64,000 nucleotides of DNA from UBA1189 sp045594245 (GCA_045594245.1 JAZNYG010000015.1:80866-144865); one strand, 5' to 3'; shown: positions 25,241 to 33,148, counted from the first letter of the stretch. Notes: generated from the letters alone by a model not told the origin. Made by a program: numbers and translations.

Positions 25241-26689
25241 ATGAACAAAGAGAATCTGAAGAGAGACCTCGCGCTAGTGCGCGAAAAGAGTCCGCTGGTA
25301 CACAACATCACCAACTACGTGGCCATGAACTTCTCGGCCAATGCCCTGCTTGCCTTGGGCGCTTCGCCCGTGATGGCCCATGCCGTGGAGGAGATGGACG
25401 ATATGGTCGGTATCGCCTCGGCCCTGGTAATCAATATCGGTACGCTCGATGCCGAGTGGGTGCGCGGCATGATGGCGGCAGGCCGTGCTGCACATCGCAT
25501 GGGCAAGCCCATCGTGCTCGACCCCGTAGGTGCAGGAGCCACCCCCTATCGCACAGAGACAGCATGGCAGATTATCCGCGAGTGTCACCCTACTATCATC
25601 CGTGGCAATGCCTCAGAGATTATGGCACTCGTGAATGCCGACATCAAGAGCAAGGGCGTAGACAGCAGCCAAAGCTCCGACGATGCCGTGGAGTCGGCCA
25701 AGCAACTGGCAGGCACGACAGGCGCCGTCGTAGTCATCAGTGGTGCTACCGACTATATCACCGATGGCTCGCGCGTGGAGACGATTGGCAATGGCTCTCC
25801 GCTGATGACACTCGTCACGGCCATGGGCTGCACAGCCACTTCGGTAGTAGGAGCCTTTGCCGGTCTCAACTCCGATGCTTTTGAGGCTGCCCTGCACGGT
25901 ATGGCAGTGATGGGCGTATGTGGCGAACGTGCCGTAGCACAGAAGTCCGCTCCCGGCTCACTGCTCACCCACTTCGTGGATGCGATGTACGAGATCACTC
26001 CCGAGCAGTTGGCCGAGCAGGTTGTCGCAACACCGGGCGACCATCGCGCCAAGTGGAGCAGCACAGCCTTCGAGGAGGTGGCCGACACCATGCGCAGCAT
26101 CGAGCAATATGCCTTCATACAGGAGATGCTGGCAGGCACGCTACCGCAGGAGCAGTTTGTGCGCTACCTGCAGCAAGACAAGATATATCTCAAGGAATAC
26201 TCGCGCGACCTATACGCCGTAGCCGATATGATGGCGGACAAGGCCGAGGGCGACTTCTTCCGCGCTACCGCTAAGGAGGGCATGGAGAGCGAGAATGCCA
26301 TGCAGACTATGCTGAGCGAGCGCTTTGGCATCCATGGCGAAGCACTCCCCGTAGCCACCACGCTGCGCTACACCCGTTTCCTGCGCCACTATACCGACAC
26401 GCTGGACGTGCCCGTAGTGCTCGCAGCCGTATTGCCCTGCTATTGGGTATACAATGAGGTGGGCAAGTACCTCGTGGCACAGCAGATCACTCCCGACAAC
26501 CCCTATAAGGAGTGGATACAAACCTACGGTTCGCCCGAGATGGATGAGGCCACCAACTATGTAGTAGGCCTCATCGACCGCCTGGCCGAGAACTGCACTC
26601 CCGAGAAACAGGCACTCATGCGCCGCGTCTTCGCCGAAGGCTGCGCCCTGGAGCTGGAGTTCTTTATGATAGGAGGCGAAAACAATTGA
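25241..26689 (+). CDS. thiM-tenA: Fused hydroxyethylthiazole kinase and TenA aminopyrimidine hydrolase
   Basis: A 482-residue protein joining two salvage enzymes. Residues 1-265 are ThiM, which phosphorylates 4-methyl-5-hydroxyethylthiazole: VHNITNYVAMNFSANALLALGASP at the start, LDPVGAGAT near 93-101 and the MGC motif with Cys197. Residues about 268-480 are TenA (thiaminase II fold), which recovers the pyrimidine from degraded thiamine: Asp313, Cys400 in LPCYW and the Glu471/Glu473 pair occupy the TenA active-site positions. ATG 25241 follows AAGGAG (25231-25236); the longer frame from 25136 overlaps the attenuator. The fusion is uncommon as far as I know. The stop codon is embedded in a 7-bp repeat tract that leads to the next gene. 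Confidence 0.9.
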   Translation: MNKENLKRDLALVREKSPLVHNITNYVAMNFSANALLALGASPVMAHAVEEMDDMVGIASALVINIGTLDAEWVRGMMAAGRAAHRMGKPIVLDPVGAGATPYRTETAWQIIRECHPTIIRGNASEIMALVNADIKSKGVDSSQSSDDAVESAKQLAGTTGAVVVISGATDYITDGSRVETIGNGSPLMTLVTAMGCTATSVVGAFAGLNSDAFEAALHGMAVMGVCGERAVAQKSAPGSLLTHFVDAMYEITPEQLAEQVVATPGDHRAKWSSTAFEEVADTMRSIEQYAFIQEMLAGTLPQEQFVRYLQQDKIYLKEYSRDLYAVADMMADKAEGDFFRATAKEGMESENAMQTMLSERFGIHGEALPVATTLRYTRFLRHYTDTLDVPVVLAAVLPCYWVYNEVGKYLVAQQITPDNPYKEWIQTYGSPEMDEATNYVVGLIDRLAENCTPEKQALMRRVFAEGCALELEFFMIGGENN

Positions 26690-26760
26690 CAATTGACAGT
26701 TGACAATTGACAATTCATAATTCATAACTCATAACTCACAACTCATAACTAACAACTCAT
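26684..26760 (+). repeat. Eleven 7-bp repeats filling the thiM-tenA/thiE-thiD spacer
   Basis: Eleven consecutive heptamers, from AATTGAC through AATTCAT to AACTCAT, run without interruption. The first contains part of the upstream stop codon (TGA 26687-26689) and the last supplies the first two bases of the downstream ATG (26759). Confidence 0.85.
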
Positions 26761-28228
26761 GGTTAAGTCCTTTGACCTCTCCCTTTACCTTGTCACCGAC
26801 CGCCCCCTTTCGGGTGGTCGTGACATGGCTTGGATAGTGCGTGAAGCCGCTGCAGGCGGTGTCACCATGGTGCAGCTCCGCGAGAAGGAGTGCTCCACAG
26901 CCGAATTCATCCAGCTGGCCCGCGAGCTGAAAGCCGCGCTGGCTCCCCTCGGCATACCCCTCATCATCAATGACCGTGTAGACGTGGCTCTCGCCGTGGA
27001 TGCCGATGGCGTACACATCGGGCAGAGCGATATGCCCTATGCCACAGCCCGCAAGCTGCTGGGCAGCGACAAGATTATCGGTCTCTCGGTGGAGACGATG
27101 GATGAGGTCATCGCTGCCAATGCCCTTGATGTGGATTATATAGGTATATCGCCCGTGTATGCCACCCCCACCAAGACCGACACGCTCACCCCCTTCGGCC
27201 TCGACGGTGTAGACGAGGTGATGCGCTGCTCGCGCCACCGCTGCGTAGCCATCGGCGGCATGAACAGAGACACCGTGGGTGAGGTCATCGCCCACGGCGT
27301 AGAGGGCGTAGCCGTGGTATCGGCCATCGTGGCAGCTCCCTCACCCCGCGAAGCAGCAACAGAGTTGGCGGAGATTATAAGCACGAAGAGGCCCGATGTC
27401 GTGCGAGAAAATCATAATTCAGAATTCAAAATTCAAAATTATCCTCGAGTCCTCACCATCGCCGGCAGCGACTCGGGCGGTGGCGCCGGCATACAGGCCG
27501 ACATCAAGAGCATCTCGGCTAACGGATGCTTTGCCACATCGGCCATCACCGCCATCACCGCACAGAATACGCTGGGCGTAAATGCCGTGGAGGGCCTCTC
27601 CATCGACATCCTCGAAGGGCAAATCGAAGCCGTGCTCAGCGACATCGGCACCGACAGCGTGAAGATAGGCATGCTCCACTCAGCCGAGGTGGTGCACAGC
27701 GTGGCCCGTCTGTTGCGCAAGTACGGTATCAAGGACGTGGTGCTCGACCCCGTGATGGTATCCACCTCGGGGCACAAGCTCATCGAGGACAGCGCCATTG
27801 CCGTGCTGAAGAGCGATCTGATGCCGCTGGCGCGAGTTATCACCCCAAACATTCCCGAGGCCGAAATCCTGCTTGGCGAGCCTATCGAGAAGCAGGGCGA
27901 CCTGCCCGGTGCAGCCCGCCGCCTGGCCCAGCAGTATGGTGTATCGGTATTGCTCAAGGCAGGTCACCTGGTGGACGACGAACTCATCGACATCTTCTAC
28001 AACTACGAGACAGGCGAGGTGGCCGAGCTCAGTGCCCGCCGTGTCGACACGCCCAACACCCACGGTACAGGCTGCACCCTCTCAAGTGCCTTTGCTGCCC
28101 AACTGGCCAAGGGGCTCCCGCTCACCGAAGCCGCCCGCGCAGCCAAAGCATACATCAACAATGCCATCATCCATGGTGCTGCCTACAAGATAGGCAACGG
28201 GCATGGTCCCGTATGCCATTTCTACTAA
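26759..28228 (+). CDS. thiE-thiD: Fused thiamine phosphate synthase and HMP(-P) kinase
   Basis: A 489-residue protein. Residues 1-210 are ThiE, which couples HMP-PP with thiazole phosphate to form thiamine phosphate (MVQLREKE near 37-44, NDRVDVALAVDADGVHIGQ near 71-89, GISPVYATPTK near 129-139). Residues about 228-489 are ThiD, which phosphorylates hydroxymethylpyrimidine twice (LTIAGSDSGGGAGIQADIKS near 232-251, HGTGCTLSSAFAA near 420-432). The linker at about 216-229 is encoded by 7-bp repeats (27416-27443). With the upstream gene, the operon covers salvage of both thiamine halves and their joining; no de novo genes (thiC, thiG, thiH) are present. Confidence 0.92.
   Translation: MVKSFDLSLYLVTDRPLSGGRDMAWIVREAAAGGVTMVQLREKECSTAEFIQLARELKAALAPLGIPLIINDRVDVALAVDADGVHIGQSDMPYATARKLLGSDKIIGLSVETMDEVIAANALDVDYIGISPVYATPTKTDTLTPFGLDGVDEVMRCSRHRCVAIGGMNRDTVGEVIAHGVEGVAVVSAIVAAPSPREAATELAEIISTKRPDVVRENHNSEFKIQNYPRVLTIAGSDSGGGAGIQADIKSISANGCFATSAITAITAQNTLGVNAVEGLSIDILEGQIEAVLSDIGTDSVKIGMLHSAEVVHSVARLLRKYGIKDVVLDPVMVSTSGHKLIEDSAIAVLKSDLMPLARVITPNIPEAEILLGEPIEKQGDLPGAARRLAQQYGVSVLLKAGHLVDDELIDIFYNYETGEVAELSARRVDTPNTHGTGCTLSSAFAAQLAKGLPLTEAARAAKAYINNAIIHGAAYKIGNGHGPVCHFY
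27416..27443 (+). repeat. 7-bp repeats encoding the ThiE-ThiD linker
   Basis: AATTCAG, AATTCAA, AATTCAA, AATTATC in a row, inside the coding region and in frame. They are the same family as the intergenic heptamers at 26684-26760 and 53943-53977. Confidence 0.75.
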
Positions 28229-28273
28229 AAACGCCCATTTCATCGGGGTATTTTTGTTGTAGAAGCTCGTCGA

Positions 28274-28374
28274 TGTCACGCTATGTGTGGCCAATGTCAC
28301 GCATTTGTCACGCTCATGTCACGCTTTTTTCACGCCCGTTTTTGTGTTCGTCTGTTGTAAAAGCCCTATATTTG
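28274..28374 (+). promoter_or_regulatory. 11-bp direct-repeat array and promoter of the TPR/HTH gene
   Basis: TGTCACGC occurs at 28274, 28295, 28306 and 28317, with a variant TTTCACGC at 28328 and a degenerate copy near 28285: one copy per 11 bp. The promoter is TTTG 28341-28344 and TATATTTG 28367-28374. The last repeat ends 31 bp before the -7 box. The geometry recalls tandem binding of OmpR/PhoB-type regulators (11-bp direct repeats), but the protein is unknown. Confidence 0.75.
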
Positions 28375-28424
28375 CAGCAGACGAACACATTATATATGTA
28401 ACCACTGAATATATGCATTGCACT

Positions 28425-29738
28425 ATGAAAACATTCATCTATTCCCTGCTGACTATCGTTGCTCTCGCATTCACGTCGTGCAATCGGTCAGGGCAGACTC
28501 AACAAATAGTGACAGAACAAGCGACGAAAGCTGAAGAGCCGTTATCCGTAAAAGAAGAGCTCTTGCAGGCACATGAACTGAGCAGGCAAGCAGGAAAGAT
28601 TAAGGATGCCGACAAGAATAATAGTCGAAACCAACAGAGGAGTTTGGAAATATACAACCAAGCCATCTATCACTATGCCAATGTGGTGGTTCGTGACGAC
28701 TCCAACGATACATTACGTATTGTTGCCTTACACAACATGCGCTGGATCGAAGCCTATCAGAAACGCAACTATGGCGTGGCACTGCAATACCTGAACCAGT
28801 GTATTGTATTGACACCAGAGACCCACCCCTGCTATGTGCTGAATTTAGCATACAAGGCTGATGACCTGTGGCATATTGAAGAGCGCGACTCTGCCATCTA
28901 CTATGCTAAGTTGGCCTTGCAGCTTCCCCATAACCATCAGTCTATAGACTATATCTGTAGTCATGTTCTGTGGCAAGTATACAAAGAATTGGGTGTGCGC
29001 GACTCTGCTGAGCATTACAAACAATTCTATTACAAGGTACGTGATGGGAAACTCTATAAGGAACAGACGATGGATGAGCTGATAGATGAGTTGAAGAATA
29101 ATGTCATTGCCAATGGCAAGCCTGAAGTAAAAGAGGATTTGCGAGCTTCAGAGGCTCAGAAACGTGACCCTCAGTTTAAGGCGCAGAAACGGCACCAGCG
29201 TATCTATCGCATACTTCTGCTACTGCTTCTCCTATCCCCCCTTGCCATAGGCTACTATCGCAAGCATTATCGTCGCCGACACCTTGTCCGTGAGGAACCG
29301 CAGTCGCCACCTCCCAGCCCCACGACAATGGCTACAGACGAGGAAGACAAGGAGACCTTTTCCCTTCCCGAGACACTGATACTGCGCCGCTCGCTTGCCG
29401 ATGGTCGCCGTGCCTTTGAGAATACCACCAGCTATGAGGAGCTTAACGCCATGCAGATAAAGGAAAAGGAACTCTACGATATGGCTTACGAGGCTACTCG
29501 TGATGTGGAGAGCACGCTGTTCGACTCCTTCAAGGAGGCTTGCAGCACGCTGCACGAGGGACTTGAACTGAATGATCAAGAGCTGGTATGCTGCTTCTGC
29601 ACCTATCTGGGCTACAGCAACAATGTCATTGCCTACATCGGCCACACTACTCCCACCACCATTCGCAAGCGCAAAGAGCGTATCCGCAAAAAACTACCCA
29701 CCGACCTCTATGAGGTAATATTCGGTGAAAAGGGGTAG
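28425..29738 (+). CDS. Lipoprotein-like TPR/membrane/HTH regulator
   Basis: A 437-residue protein. Residues 1-17 form a signal with lipobox-like AFTSC. Residues about 40-220 are helical with TPR-like spacing (EIYNQAIYHYANVVVRDD, YGVALQYLNQCIVL, SAIYYAKLALQLP). A membrane segment lies near 252-272 (RILLLLLLLSPLAIGYY) followed by basic residues. The cytoplasmic C-terminus from about 360 ends in an HTH-like region (LNDQELVCCFCTYLGYSNNVIAYIGHTTPTTIRKRKERIRKKL). This is the layout of Bacteroidetes membrane-spanning one-component regulators with periplasmic TPRs. The longer frame from 28287 overlaps the promoter, so ATG 28425 is chosen. Whether the lipobox cysteine is processed is uncertain. Confidence 0.75.
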   Translation: MKTFIYSLLTIVALAFTSCNRSGQTQQIVTEQATKAEEPLSVKEELLQAHELSRQAGKIKDADKNNSRNQQRSLEIYNQAIYHYANVVVRDDSNDTLRIVALHNMRWIEAYQKRNYGVALQYLNQCIVLTPETHPCYVLNLAYKADDLWHIEERDSAIYYAKLALQLPHNHQSIDYICSHVLWQVYKELGVRDSAEHYKQFYYKVRDGKLYKEQTMDELIDELKNNVIANGKPEVKEDLRASEAQKRDPQFKAQKRHQRIYRILLLLLLLSPLAIGYYRKHYRRRHLVREEPQSPPPSPTTMATDEEDKETFSLPETLILRRSLADGRRAFENTTSYEELNAMQIKEKELYDMAYEATRDVESTLFDSFKEACSTLHEGLELNDQELVCCFCTYLGYSNNVIAYIGHTTPTTIRKRKERIRKKLPTDLYEVIFGEKG

Positions 29739-29852
29739 GTGTATACAAAGCCTTTGTGTTTCCTTCCTTTTTCAACATAAATTTCCGTGAACCTTTAGGT
29801 CGCTGGCAATTATCCGCAAATTATCCATAAATGGGATTATTCTACCCCCCTA

Positions 29853-29897
29853 CTGCCACCCTATGCAATTACATTTTTGCCGGGTGGCAGTTTTTTT
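29853..29897 (+). terminator. Terminator of the TPR/HTH gene
   Basis: CTGCCACCC (29853-29861) pairs with GGGTGGCAG (29882-29890), followed by seven T. The right half is also the left arm of inverted-repeat element 2. Confidence 0.85.
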
Positions 29898-30195
29898 GTA
29901 GCCCTCTATTTGCAGTTGTATAGTGCCTTCGGCGATGATTTGCAGGACATTTGTCTCTATTCTATGGTTGCACTACACATTACCTTCGCGAGGATAAGCT
30001 ATTCTCTTCGCGAAGATAAACTATTCTTCTCGCGAGGGTAAAGTATTCTCTTCGCGAAGAGAAAAACTTTTGTGTAGTTAATATTATGAAAATGAATAGT
30101 TTGTCGTACTCAGTTTCTTACTGCAGATTTTATTGATTAGCAGATAAAGATGAAAATATAAAAACCTGCCAGGCGGCAAAAATGTAATTGTATAG
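29861..30195. repeat. Inverted-repeat element with 22-bp palindrome array (element 2)
   Basis: The arms 29861-29890 and 30166-30195 are inverted repeats matching at 27 of 30 positions. Between them four cores, TTCGCGAG 29985, TTCGCGAA 30007, CTCGCGAG 30029 and TTCGCGAA 30051, start exactly 22 bp apart; the second and fourth lie in the perfect 12-bp palindrome TCTTCGCGAAGA. No gene lies in 29739-30437. Confidence 0.8.
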
Positions 30196-30241
30196 ACCTC
30201 TTATCCTTTCATTATGAGAACGTTGCAACGGCACTAAAGAG

Positions 30242-30315
30242 AAACCTGCCAACACCCTCTGGCAGGTTTTTGGAAACGAATGCAAAACCTGCCAACACCC
30301 CTTGGCTGGTTTTTA
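30242..30315 (+). terminator. Two tandem terminator-like hairpins
   Basis: AAACCTGCCA-acaccctc-TGGCAGGTTTTT (30242-30271) and AAAACCTGCCA-acacccctt-GGCTGGTTTTT (30284-30314). A third copy of AAAACCTGCCA stands at 30161-30171 in the right arm of element 2. Both hairpins end in T runs on the plus strand, suggesting a transcript enters from the left. Confidence 0.65.
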
Positions 30316-30332
30316 GATAGATAATACAGCCG

Positions 30333-30412
30333 TGTCACGCAAATGTCACGCCCACGTCACGCAAATGTCACGCTTTTTGTTCGGTTAAAAGTAATGTTAT
30401 AAGCTACCTTTG
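30333..30412 (+). promoter_or_regulatory. Second 11-bp direct-repeat array with promoter
   Basis: TGTCACGC at 30333, 30344 and 30366 and CGTCACGC at 30355, each 11 bp apart, then a -7 box TACCTTTG at 30405-30412. The last repeat ends 31 bp before the -7 box, the same as at 28274-28374. No plus-strand gene follows; bcp lies in the opposite direction. Confidence 0.7.
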
Positions 30413-30417
30413 TGATG

Positions 30418-30500
30418 ATGATGGAATAATTCCTATCATGTTTTTTGAGACTTCTTTATGGAGGCTGCCCGTGAGGCTCGCCTCCATCTGTTTTCATCAC
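30418..30500 (+). ncRNA. Candidate short transcript from the second repeat-array promoter
   Basis: A transcript starting about 6 bp past the -7 box would meet the hairpin ATGGAGGC-14 nt-GCCTCCAT (30458-30487) followed by CTGTTTTC. That would give a small RNA of about 80 nt, or an antisense leader for the bcp 3' end. Only promoter geometry and hairpin support this. The hairpin may instead be the bcp terminator. Confidence 0.3.
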
Positions 30501-30946
30501 CCCAGCAGCTGCTCGGCGTGGGTAGAGGTCTTAATCTGCTTGGGCAGAAACACCTGCTCGATGATGCCGTTCTCGTCAATCACGAAGGTGGTGCGGAAGG
30601 TGCCCATGTACTTGCGTCCATACATGCTCTTCTCGCCCCACACGTCCATGGCCTGCACCAGTTCCTTGTCGGTGTCGGCTATCAGGGTGAAGGGCAGCTC
30701 GTACTTGTCGATAAACTTGCGGTGCGAGGCGGCACTGTCTACACTCACGCCTATCACCTCGTAGCCCCGGGCACGGAACTCGCTATAGTGGTCGCGCAGG
30801 CTGCATGCCTCGGCTGTGCAGCCCGATGTGTTGTCCTTGGGGTAGAAGTAGAGTACTACCTTCTTGCCGCGATAGTTGCTGAGCAGCACCTCCTGCCCGT
30901 TCTCATTCACTCCCAAGCGCTCGGGAGCCTTGTCACCTATATTCAT
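30497..30946 (-). CDS. bcp: Thiol peroxidase of the Bcp/PrxQ family
   Basis: A 149-residue cytoplasmic peroxiredoxin that reduces hydroperoxides with thioredoxin. The motif YPKDNTSGCTAEACSLRD places the peroxidatic Cys43 and the resolving Cys48 five residues apart, as in the alpha-helical Bcp type. The Arg of GTFRTTFVID supports the active site. A minus-strand -7-like box TATCTTCG (31007-31000) lies upstream, divergent from a plus-strand one. Confidence 0.93.
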   Translation of the reverse strand: MNIGDKAPERLGVNENGQEVLLSNYRGKKVVLYFYPKDNTSGCTAEACSLRDHYSEFRARGYEVIGVSVDSAASHRKFIDKYELPFTLIADTDKELVQAMDVWGEKSMYGRKYMGTFRTTFVIDENGIIEQVFLPKQIKTSTHAEQLLG

Positions 30947-30979
30947 ACGTTCTTCTTTTGTGGTTAATAAGTTTTTTCG

Positions 30980-31007
30980 TACTTTCGCATACTGAAACGC
31001 GAAGATA
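30980..31007. promoter_or_regulatory. Divergent promoter pair between bcp and the MATE gene
   Basis: Plus strand TACTTTCG (30980-30987) and minus strand TATCTTCG (31007-31000), both one base from TAnnTTTG. They would serve the small ORF/MATE unit and bcp. Confidence 0.4.
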
Positions 31008-31024
31008 ACAGATTTTTCTCAATC

Positions 31025-31141
31025 ATGAAAGCAAAAAAACATTTTACTCGTACCTTGCACTCCCGTCATTTCGTATGGGAAGACTATCCTAAGGACGGTA
31101 TCTATTGCTATGGTCTTTATCTTCTTAATAACTCCTTATAA
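31025..31141 (+). CDS. Possible 38-residue small protein
   Basis: ATG 31025 to TAA 31141 encodes a basic start (MKAKKHFTRTLHSRHFVW) and an aromatic, hydrophobic end (GIYCYGLYLLNNSL). It lies about 38 bp after a plausible -7 box and 54 bp before the MATE gene, so it may be a leader peptide or chance ORF. I know no family. Confidence 0.25.
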   Translation: MKAKKHFTRTLHSRHFVWEDYPKDGIYCYGLYLLNNSL

Positions 31142-31195
31142 CTCCCTTTGACTACCAAGTTGGTTTTGCAAAACAGATTCTTAAATTGAGAAGAG

Positions 31196-32536
31196 ATGTC
31201 CCTTGACTTTGACCATATGTCGCCCGGGCGACTATTCACGAAGATGTTCTTCCCCACGCTGCTGGGTATGTTCTCCGGCTCGGTAATGAACATTACCGAC
31301 GGCATGTTCGTAGGGCAGCGCGTAGGTAGCGATGCCTTGGCTGCCATCAACATTGCTGCGCCGGTGTTTATGCTCGTCACGGGCATTGCCTTGATGTTCG
31401 GTATAGGTGCTTCGGTGCGTGCCTCCATCTCATTGGCACAGGGTAAGACGAAGGAGGCCAATCGCGAGATTACTACTTCGCTGCTCGTGGCAGTGGCCGT
31501 CGTCACCCTGCTCTCGGCTATCATCCTGCTCAGCCTCGACACGATGGCCTACCTCTTTGGTAGCACCGACCGCCTGCTCCCTCTCGTCAAGGAGTATATG
31601 CTGTGGGTGACGGTGGGTATGCCTGCCAGCTGCGTGCTGTTTGCCGGCATGTTCTATGTCCGCCTCGACGGAGCACCCAAGTTTGCCATGTGGTGCGAGA
31701 TTATCGGTGCCGGGCTCAACATCGTGCTCGACTATATCTTCATCTATCCCCTCGACATGGGTATCATGGGAGCTGCCATCGCCTCGTCGCTCAGCTGCCT
31801 CGTGGGCGCTCTGCTCATCATGGGCTACCTGATTTTCTTTACCAAGCGCATCCAACTCTGTAGCCTGAGAGCTGCCTTCGGCCGGGTTACGCGATGGCTG
31901 CAGACAACGTGGCAACAGGTGAAGTTGGGCCTCTCCGGTTTCCTTGGCGAGGTAGCCATCTCGCTCATGCTCGTGTTGGGCAACTATGTCTTCGGTAGTC
32001 TGCTCGGCGAGAGCGGCGTGGCCGCCTACAGCATAGCCTGCTACTGCAGTCCGCTCTTCTTCATGATCAACAATGCCATCGCCCAGTCGGCCCAGCCCAT
32101 TATCAGCTACGACTATGGTGCCCGTCGCTGGGAGCGTGTGCGCCATACCCTGCGCCTGGTGCTTACCGTCGCTATCGTGTGTAGCGTGGCGATGACCACC
32201 CTCATCATTTACCTCACCGACCCGCTGGTGAGCCTCTTCGTGAAGGACGACCCCACCACTCATGCCCTTGCTGTCAAGGGTATGCCCCTCTTCGCCATTG
32301 ACCTGCTCTTCCTTGCCGTCAACGTCACCATGATAGGCTACTTCCAGAGTATCAAGCGCGGCGCTTGGGCCACCGTGTTCACTGCCTTGCGTGGCTATAT
32401 CTTCCTTATACTCTGCTTTGCGGTGCTCCCCCTCGCATGGGGCGTACCGGGTGCCTGGCTCGCCATTCCTGCGGCCGAGGGACTCACCACGGTGTGCATA
32501 ATTCTTTTTATACTTTTGCGGATAAAATTTAGGTGA
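31196..32536 (+). CDS. MATE family multidrug/sodium antiporter
   Basis: A 446-residue inner-membrane exporter with twelve predicted helices in two six-helix halves. MATE-like features are LLGMFSGSVMNITDGMFVGQRVGSDALAAINIA near 20-52 and the second-half counterpart GNYVFGSLLGESGVAAYSIACY near 262-283. These proteins expel cationic drugs or metabolites in exchange for sodium or protons. The substrate cannot be read from the sequence. The gene is single and followed by a hairpin (TTTTGTCATTT/AAATGACAAAA, 32553-32578). Confidence 0.9.
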   Translation: MSLDFDHMSPGRLFTKMFFPTLLGMFSGSVMNITDGMFVGQRVGSDALAAINIAAPVFMLVTGIALMFGIGASVRASISLAQGKTKEANREITTSLLVAVAVVTLLSAIILLSLDTMAYLFGSTDRLLPLVKEYMLWVTVGMPASCVLFAGMFYVRLDGAPKFAMWCEIIGAGLNIVLDYIFIYPLDMGIMGAAIASSLSCLVGALLIMGYLIFFTKRIQLCSLRAAFGRVTRWLQTTWQQVKLGLSGFLGEVAISLMLVLGNYVFGSLLGESGVAAYSIACYCSPLFFMINNAIAQSAQPIISYDYGARRWERVRHTLRLVLTVAIVCSVAMTTLIIYLTDPLVSLFVKDDPTTHALAVKGMPLFAIDLLFLAVNVTMIGYFQSIKRGAWATVFTALRGYIFLILCFAVLPLAWGVPGAWLAIPAAEGLTTVCIILFILLRIKFR

Positions 32537-32626
32537 AAGGAACTAGAATTTTGTCATTTCTTCCAATAAAAATGACAAAAAGAAAGAAAAAGCGGTGAAA
32601 GAGAGTGTAAATTCGAAAAATAGTTT

Positions 32627-32634
32627 TATTTTTG
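32627..32634 (+). promoter_or_regulatory. -7 box for the Lrp-type regulator
   Basis: TATTTTTG, 46 bp upstream of ATG 32681. No clear -33 element. Confidence 0.4.
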
Positions 32635-32680
32635 CTACGCTAAAAGTAGAAACTATTACAACATGATATAATCTGATACA

Positions 32681-33142
32681 ATGGAAAAAGTTGATGACCT
32701 AGACAAGAAGATTTTAGAAATTATTTCGCAGAATGCCCGTACGCCGTTCAAGGATGTAGCTGTAGAGTGCGGCGTATCGCGGGCGGCAATACACCAGCGT
32801 GTACAGCGCCTAATGGATATTGGTGTCATCATTGGCTCGGGTTACCATATCAATCCCAAGATGCTTGGATTCCGTACTTGCACCTACGTAGGACTCAGCC
32901 TTGCCAAGGGATCTATGTATAAGGAGGCAGTGGAAGAGTTGAAGAAGATACCCGAAGTCGTGGAAGCGCACTTTACCACTGGCCCATACAGCATCATCGT
33001 AAAACTTTATGCTCGCGATAATGAGCATCTGATGAACTTACTCAATGAGCGCATACAGGAGATTCCTGGCGTGATGGCTACGGAAACCATGATTTCGCTC
33101 GACCAGAGTATCAAGAAGGAAATTCCCATTACGATAGAATAA
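32681..33142 (+). CDS. Lrp/AsnC family transcriptional regulator
   Basis: A 153-residue regulator. Residues 1-60 are the winged HTH (LDKKILEIISQNARTPFKDVAVECGVSRAAIHQRVQRL) and 65-150 the ligand-binding RAM domain (TCTYVGLSLAKG, VVEAHFTTGPYSIIVKLYARD). Such proteins sense amino acids and act as octamers or dimers. Only 6 bp separate it from the peptidase fusion gene, so it probably controls that gene and perhaps others. Confidence 0.9.
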   Translation: MEKVDDLDKKILEIISQNARTPFKDVAVECGVSRAAIHQRVQRLMDIGVIIGSGYHINPKMLGFRTCTYVGLSLAKGSMYKEAVEELKKIPEVVEAHFTTGPYSIIVKLYARDNEHLMNLLNERIQEIPGVMATETMISLDQSIKKEIPITIE

Positions 33143-33148
33143 TCATTT

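Noticed and set aside
30458..30487. Hairpin as a simple bcp terminator
   Set aside because: No T run follows on the minus strand; kept open as part of a possible plus-strand RNA, but neither reading is certain.
31430..32263. Long minus-strand frame inside the MATE gene
   Set aside because: Rich in His, Glu and Gln as expected from antisense reading of a membrane protein gene.
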